Positions 60,883 through 64,000 of a stretch of DNA of 64,000 nucleotides are shown here, piece after piece (within the stretch, counting starts at the first letter, position 1; every line of letters begins with the position of its first letter). The stretch is from Metabacillus dongyingensis. GTDB lineage: Bacteria > Bacillota > Bacilli > Bacillales > Bacillaceae. The stretch lies in assembly GCF_019933155.2 (NCBI RefSeq), contig NZ_CP082944.1, positions 2,668,001-2,732,000 of the forward strand, given 5' to 3'. Below the pieces are notes generated by a model. The model saw nothing but the letters and a program-made list of their open reading frames with translations. It made no database searches and had not been told where the DNA came from. Position numbers and translations under genes: made by a program.

Positions 60883-62665
60883 ATACAATGACTCTTTCTT
60901 CGATTGCTAACGGGTTTCTCACTTTTCCAAACTCTGAAGCATGCGGCCGGTCATCTCCGTCTCCGTATCCATACTCAATCATCCGATTGCGGTTAAGACA
61001 GAGCTTTTTAAACGTTGGCCGCAGGAGGTCAAAGAGCAGAAACCGTTCTTTCAGCTCTGGAAACTGAGCTTGATACGAGAGGATCGATTCCCTTAGCTTA
61101 TTCCAAAACTTCGTTTCATCAAAGTCTGCTTTCCTATGCAGGATATCAGCTAAATACCTGAAATGGCAGACAAATAATCCAGTGAAAATAAATTGGCATA
61201 ACCCTTCAGGCGCTTCGCTTCTCAGTACGTTTTTAAGCTCTGCCGAAATGGCATTCAGCTCAGGAAGCGGCTGGTCGCTGATATTTACATCATCCACAAA
61301 GTCTTTAACAGCCAGTCTGTGGGGTATGCAGTCTTTTAAAATGACAACTGTATTTTGTCCATGGGGAGAAAATACGGTTCCGTATTGATAAAGATAATGA
61401 AGAAGCGGCGGCAAGAGGACATCAAACAGCTGCTTTGTCCATTCTTCCACGCTGAGCCCGGACTTTTCTATCAATTCCAGTGTATACGATTTCCCGTCCT
61501 CCCCTTCATATAATAGGGCGGCAAGAGTAATGGCCTGTTCGCCTTCGTCTAAGAATGAATACATGCTTTCTCGCCAAATGACTCCAAGCATCTCCATAAA
61601 TTGATAGGGTGCACCTTCAAGTTTAACGTAATCAGGATGATGGTAATTCATGCTCGCCACTTCTCCAGGAAGAATGACCCGGCATCGATCTCTCAGAAAT
61701 GAATCGTTATCCCGGATTCCTTGAATATGAGCTGTAATCTCCGGTGCCAGCACCACCCGCTCAGACGGCAGTCCCCTGTAGACTAGTGTATTCAAAATAC
61801 TCATTGGCAGCTTTACATGATGCTTCTTCTTATGATTCATATTGACAAATGTCCTGATAGACTGCTGCGGCAGGTATTGATCCTCTCCTCTGCCAAGGCA
61901 GATGATGCGCTGCTCAAATAGTTCTTCAGAAAACAGCGGAACAATAACGTGATTCCATTGCCACTCGTGGACTGGCATAAAGAAAAAGTTTTGAGGCTGC
62001 TGTCCTTCATTTATTAGTTTCAAATTAAATTCTCTTATTGCTGATTCCCCGATCTCACTTTCTATTAAACGTTCATACTCTACTTCTTTGGTTGAATGGA
62101 ACGTCCCCCACTCCTTTGAGACGGCAATCCAGACAAGCGTTGTCTGCTGCTTTTGTTCGGGCGCATATTGCAAATAGTCCGAATAGGAGAATCCAATACG
62201 CCCTTTGTTGTAGGTAATCCAGGGATGACCTGTCATCTCCCCTTCAAGCTCTGCATAGTCCAGATCCGTTAAATCCGCTGTTGACCTGTTTTGCTGATTG
62301 GCTATTATGTGGGTATCAGCAAGTAACGTGCGTTTATATTCTTCTATTAAATAGGCAGCTGTAAAAGGTTTTATTTTAATTTCCTTTTGCAGTTCCAATA
62401 AAAACTCAATGGGGTTCACAGCTTCTGCCCATGAGCCATGTTTATTTGTTTCGATCGAATGCTCATCAACCCAATAACTGTCCATCAGCCTTTCTTCAGC
62501 AAGAAACCGGTAGGATATTCCGCTGTCAAAGCACAGAATATGTTTGCCATCCTTTTTTTCGGCATGAATCATTTCTTCGTATAAAAACTCAGATATCATT
62601 TTAGCAAGCAGCCGTCTGCTCGCTTTCTTCCAATGATCTGCATTCCACTTTTGTTCAACCGTCAT
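60881..62665 (-). CDS. IucA/IucC-family siderophore synthetase
   Basis: A 594-residue NRPS-independent siderophore (NIS) synthetase that couples a carboxylate such as citrate to an amine or hydroxamate via an adenylate. Conserved parts are GHPWITYNKGRIGF, HEWQWNHVIVPLF, LPQQSIRTFVNM, KLPMSILNTLVYRGLP and SPHGQNTVVILKDCIPHRLAVKDF, followed by the FhuF-like C-terminal region. ATG 62665 follows AGGAG; the reading to 62803 overlaps the monooxygenase and is rejected. The pair with the N-hydroxylase suggests a hydroxamate siderophore of the aerobactin/schizokinen class. Confidence 0.9.
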   Translation of the reverse strand: MTVEQKWNADHWKKASRRLLAKMISEFLYEEMIHAEKKDGKHILCFDSGISYRFLAEERLMDSYWVDEHSIETNKHGSWAEAVNPIEFLLELQKEIKIKPFTAAYLIEEYKRTLLADTHIIANQQNRSTADLTDLDYAELEGEMTGHPWITYNKGRIGFSYSDYLQYAPEQKQQTTLVWIAVSKEWGTFHSTKEVEYERLIESEIGESAIREFNLKLINEGQQPQNFFFMPVHEWQWNHVIVPLFSEELFEQRIICLGRGEDQYLPQQSIRTFVNMNHKKKHHVKLPMSILNTLVYRGLPSERVVLAPEITAHIQGIRDNDSFLRDRCRVILPGEVASMNYHHPDYVKLEGAPYQFMEMLGVIWRESMYSFLDEGEQAITLAALLYEGEDGKSYTLELIEKSGLSVEEWTKQLFDVLLPPLLHYLYQYGTVFSPHGQNTVVILKDCIPHRLAVKDFVDDVNISDQPLPELNAISAELKNVLRSEAPEGLCQFIFTGLFVCHFRYLADILHRKADFDETKFWNKLRESILSYQAQFPELKERFLLFDLLRPTFKKLCLNRNRMIEYGYGDGDDRPHASEFGKVRNPLAIEERVIV

Positions 62666-62678
62666 CTCAATCACTCTC

Positions 62679-63989
62679 CTAAACTGTTTGTTTGCTGCGG
62701 ACAAGATGGCCTGCACCAAAATGCTGAAAGACATTTTTTTCTGGAAGGTCAAACACTTTTCTGTGAGCAAGCTGATTGATAATCTTTGCATTCCGGTAAG
62801 CACCTAGTCCAAGATCCGGTGCACCTACCCCATGAGTATGCATTTCTCCGTTTTGAATAAAGATTTTGTTTTCCCTTTTTTCCTGCAGCTCTATTTCATA
62901 GTCTTTTGATATAACAGGACGATTGCTGCTGTCCCATTTCATAAGATTTGATAAGTTTTCAAAAGCGCTTGGCCAAACTGTTTTATAGCCGGTTGCTGCG
63001 ATGACGATATCCGAATGCAGATTAAATGCTTCTCCCTGCTCCCATTGATGGCATTGCAGGTTTAAGTCTGAACAAGTAATCTCAATATCAATAACTGCCG
63101 TTTTGGCCAGGAGATGAACATCAGGTCTTTGTCCCGCAATCGTTCTTTCATATAAAAGATCATAGATTTCAGCAATTGTATCAGCACTTATTCCTTTATA
63201 TAAGGAGTCCTGTTTTGGCACGACCGTATCCTTTAATGCCTGTGGAAGTCTGTAAAAGTACTCCGTATAGTCAGGCGAAAAATGCTCAAGTCCAAGCTTT
63301 GAATACTCCATCGGGAAAAATCCGTCTGTTCGTGTGAGCCAATTTAATTGATAGCCTTGTTCATTTTGTTCCTTCAGCATCTCCAGAAAAATTTCCGCCG
63401 CACTTTGACCAGAACCAATGACGGTGACAGCATCAGCATTTAAACACTCTTTTTTCTTATGCAAAAATTGAGCAGAGTGAAAAAGGCTTTCAGATTTTCC
63501 TTTCGCTGACCAATCTGGAATATTTGGAGCACTTCCCATGCCAAGGACTACATGCCGGGCAGTAAAGCGTTCCATTTCCCCTGTGAGAACATCTTCTACA
63601 AGGACTTCATAACCTTCAGCATGCTGCAGAACATCGGCAACTCTTTTTCCGAATCTGCAGCTTTCAAGTTCTTCAGCCACCCATTGCAGATAGTGATTAT
63701 ACTCTCTGCGCGGAATATGGAACGATTCCAGGAAGTAGAAATGGTAAAGTCTTTTTTGATGATGAAGATAATTCAGAAAGCTGTATTTGCTTATTGGATT
63801 GACCATTGAAACTGCGTCTGCCAAAAATGGCACCTGCAAGGTGGTCCCTTCCATTAAAAGTCCCTCATGCCAATTAAACTGGGGCTTTTGATCAAAAAAG
63901 AGCGCGTCCACATCTTTTACATCCTCAAGCAATGCTGCCATTCCAAGATTAAATGGTCCAAGGCCTACTCCTATTACGTCATAAATCAT
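62679..63989 (-). CDS. L-lysine/L-ornithine (or diamine) N-monooxygenase (IucD/AlcA-like)
   Basis: A 436-residue FAD- and NADPH-dependent N-hydroxylating monooxygenase. The FAD motif is VIGVGLGPFNLGMAAL; FQKPQFNWHEGLLMEGTTLQ-like substrate segment (at FDQKPQFNWHEGLL) follows, then NADPH-binding VIGSGQSAAEIFLEML and the ATGYK motif. It makes the N-hydroxy amine for the siderophore. The ATG lies 11 bp from the window edge, just after a GGGGCTAAAGA sequence that is probably the end of an upstream gene of the same operon. Confidence 0.9.
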   Translation of the reverse strand: MIYDVIGVGLGPFNLGMAALLEDVKDVDALFFDQKPQFNWHEGLLMEGTTLQVPFLADAVSMVNPISKYSFLNYLHHQKRLYHFYFLESFHIPRREYNHYLQWVAEELESCRFGKRVADVLQHAEGYEVLVEDVLTGEMERFTARHVVLGMGSAPNIPDWSAKGKSESLFHSAQFLHKKKECLNADAVTVIGSGQSAAEIFLEMLKEQNEQGYQLNWLTRTDGFFPMEYSKLGLEHFSPDYTEYFYRLPQALKDTVVPKQDSLYKGISADTIAEIYDLLYERTIAGQRPDVHLLAKTAVIDIEITCSDLNLQCHQWEQGEAFNLHSDIVIAATGYKTVWPSAFENLSNLMKWDSSNRPVISKDYEIELQEKRENKIFIQNGEMHTHGVGAPDLGLGAYRNAKIINQLAHRKVFDLPEKNVFQHFGAGHLVRSKQTV

Positions 63990-64000
63990 TCTTTAGCCCC

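Noticed and set aside
1..64000. CRISPR array, tRNA, rRNA, insertion sequence or prophage
   Set aside because: No regularly spaced repeats, transposase, integrase, cloverleaf-like or rRNA-like sequence was noticed on either strand; a tool-based scan was not possible.

Overview
The window looks like a chromosomal segment of a low-GC Gram-positive bacterium of the Bacillaceae. The reasons are the gene content (a SinR-type regulator divergent from an epsA-epsB-epsC operon, an EAR-like RNA between epsB and epsC, a KinB-like kinase, an Fsr-type pump, cobalamin-riboswitch metE), strong AGGAGG ribosome sites and frequent TTG/GTG starts. No tRNA, rRNA, CRISPR array, insertion sequence or phage module was seen. 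The species cannot be named from the sequence alone.

Layout. (1) 1-2.9 kb: DinB-like protein, peptidase E, and a DUF3307/SatD pair under a promoter with duplicated operator-like repeats. (2) 3.1-14.6 kb: two convergent peptide clusters of the lasso type that share one terminator at 7.7 kb. The minus-strand cluster (14.6 to 7.7 kb) is a full paeninodin-like lasso cluster: cyclase C, a 40-residue precursor A (too short for ordinary ORF calling), HPr-kinase-like K, PqqD-like B1, protease B2, nucleotidyltransferase and ABC exporter. The plus-strand cluster (3.1 to 7.7 kb) has the same kinase, PqqD, exporter and nucleotidyltransferase types. It has no cyclase and no B2. Instead it carries a soluble S26 (SipW-like) peptidase homologue, and its precursor is a Cys-free Gly/His/Pro/Asn-rich peptide with GxGN repeats. 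This is my best candidate for an undescribed RiPP system. (3) 14.8-38.5 kb: galE, a plus-strand beta-helix protein, and a long exopolysaccharide operon on the minus strand: epsA, epsB, EAR-like RNA, a small ORF, epsC, galU, glycosyltransferases, polymerase, epsL, epsM, epsN, an AT-rich glycosyltransferase/pyruvyltransferase cassette and a flippase. The SinR homologue lies divergently upstream.

How (2) and (3) connect: GTTCTT/AAGAAC palindromes and half-sites, which match the known SinR recognition element, occur in front of the eps operon, sinR, galE/beta-helix, the lasso operon and the plus-strand RiPP operon. In the eps promoter the perfect palindrome fills the 17-bp spacer between TTGACA and TAAAAT. 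This suggests that matrix production and peptide production are switched together.

(4) 38.5-46.3 kb: an acyl-CoA/fatty-acid catabolism operon (two MaoC-type hotdog proteins, acyl-CoA dehydrogenase, thioesterase, iron alcohol dehydrogenase), a decayed acetyltransferase, a Upf1-like helicase, an iron-ADH relic and a 3-hydroxyacyl-CoA dehydrogenase. (5) 46.5-60.7 kb: aspartate kinase, Fsr-like MFS pump, 3D-domain wall protein, TetR regulator, POT peptide transporter, metE with an upstream cobalamin riboswitch and terminator, two GNAT proteins, a KinB-like histidine kinase, and a HAD phosphatase/DeoR pair. (6) 60.9-64 kb: the 3' part of an NRPS-independent siderophore operon (IucA/IucC-type synthetase and lysine/ornithine N-monooxygenase), whose upstream genes lie outside the window.
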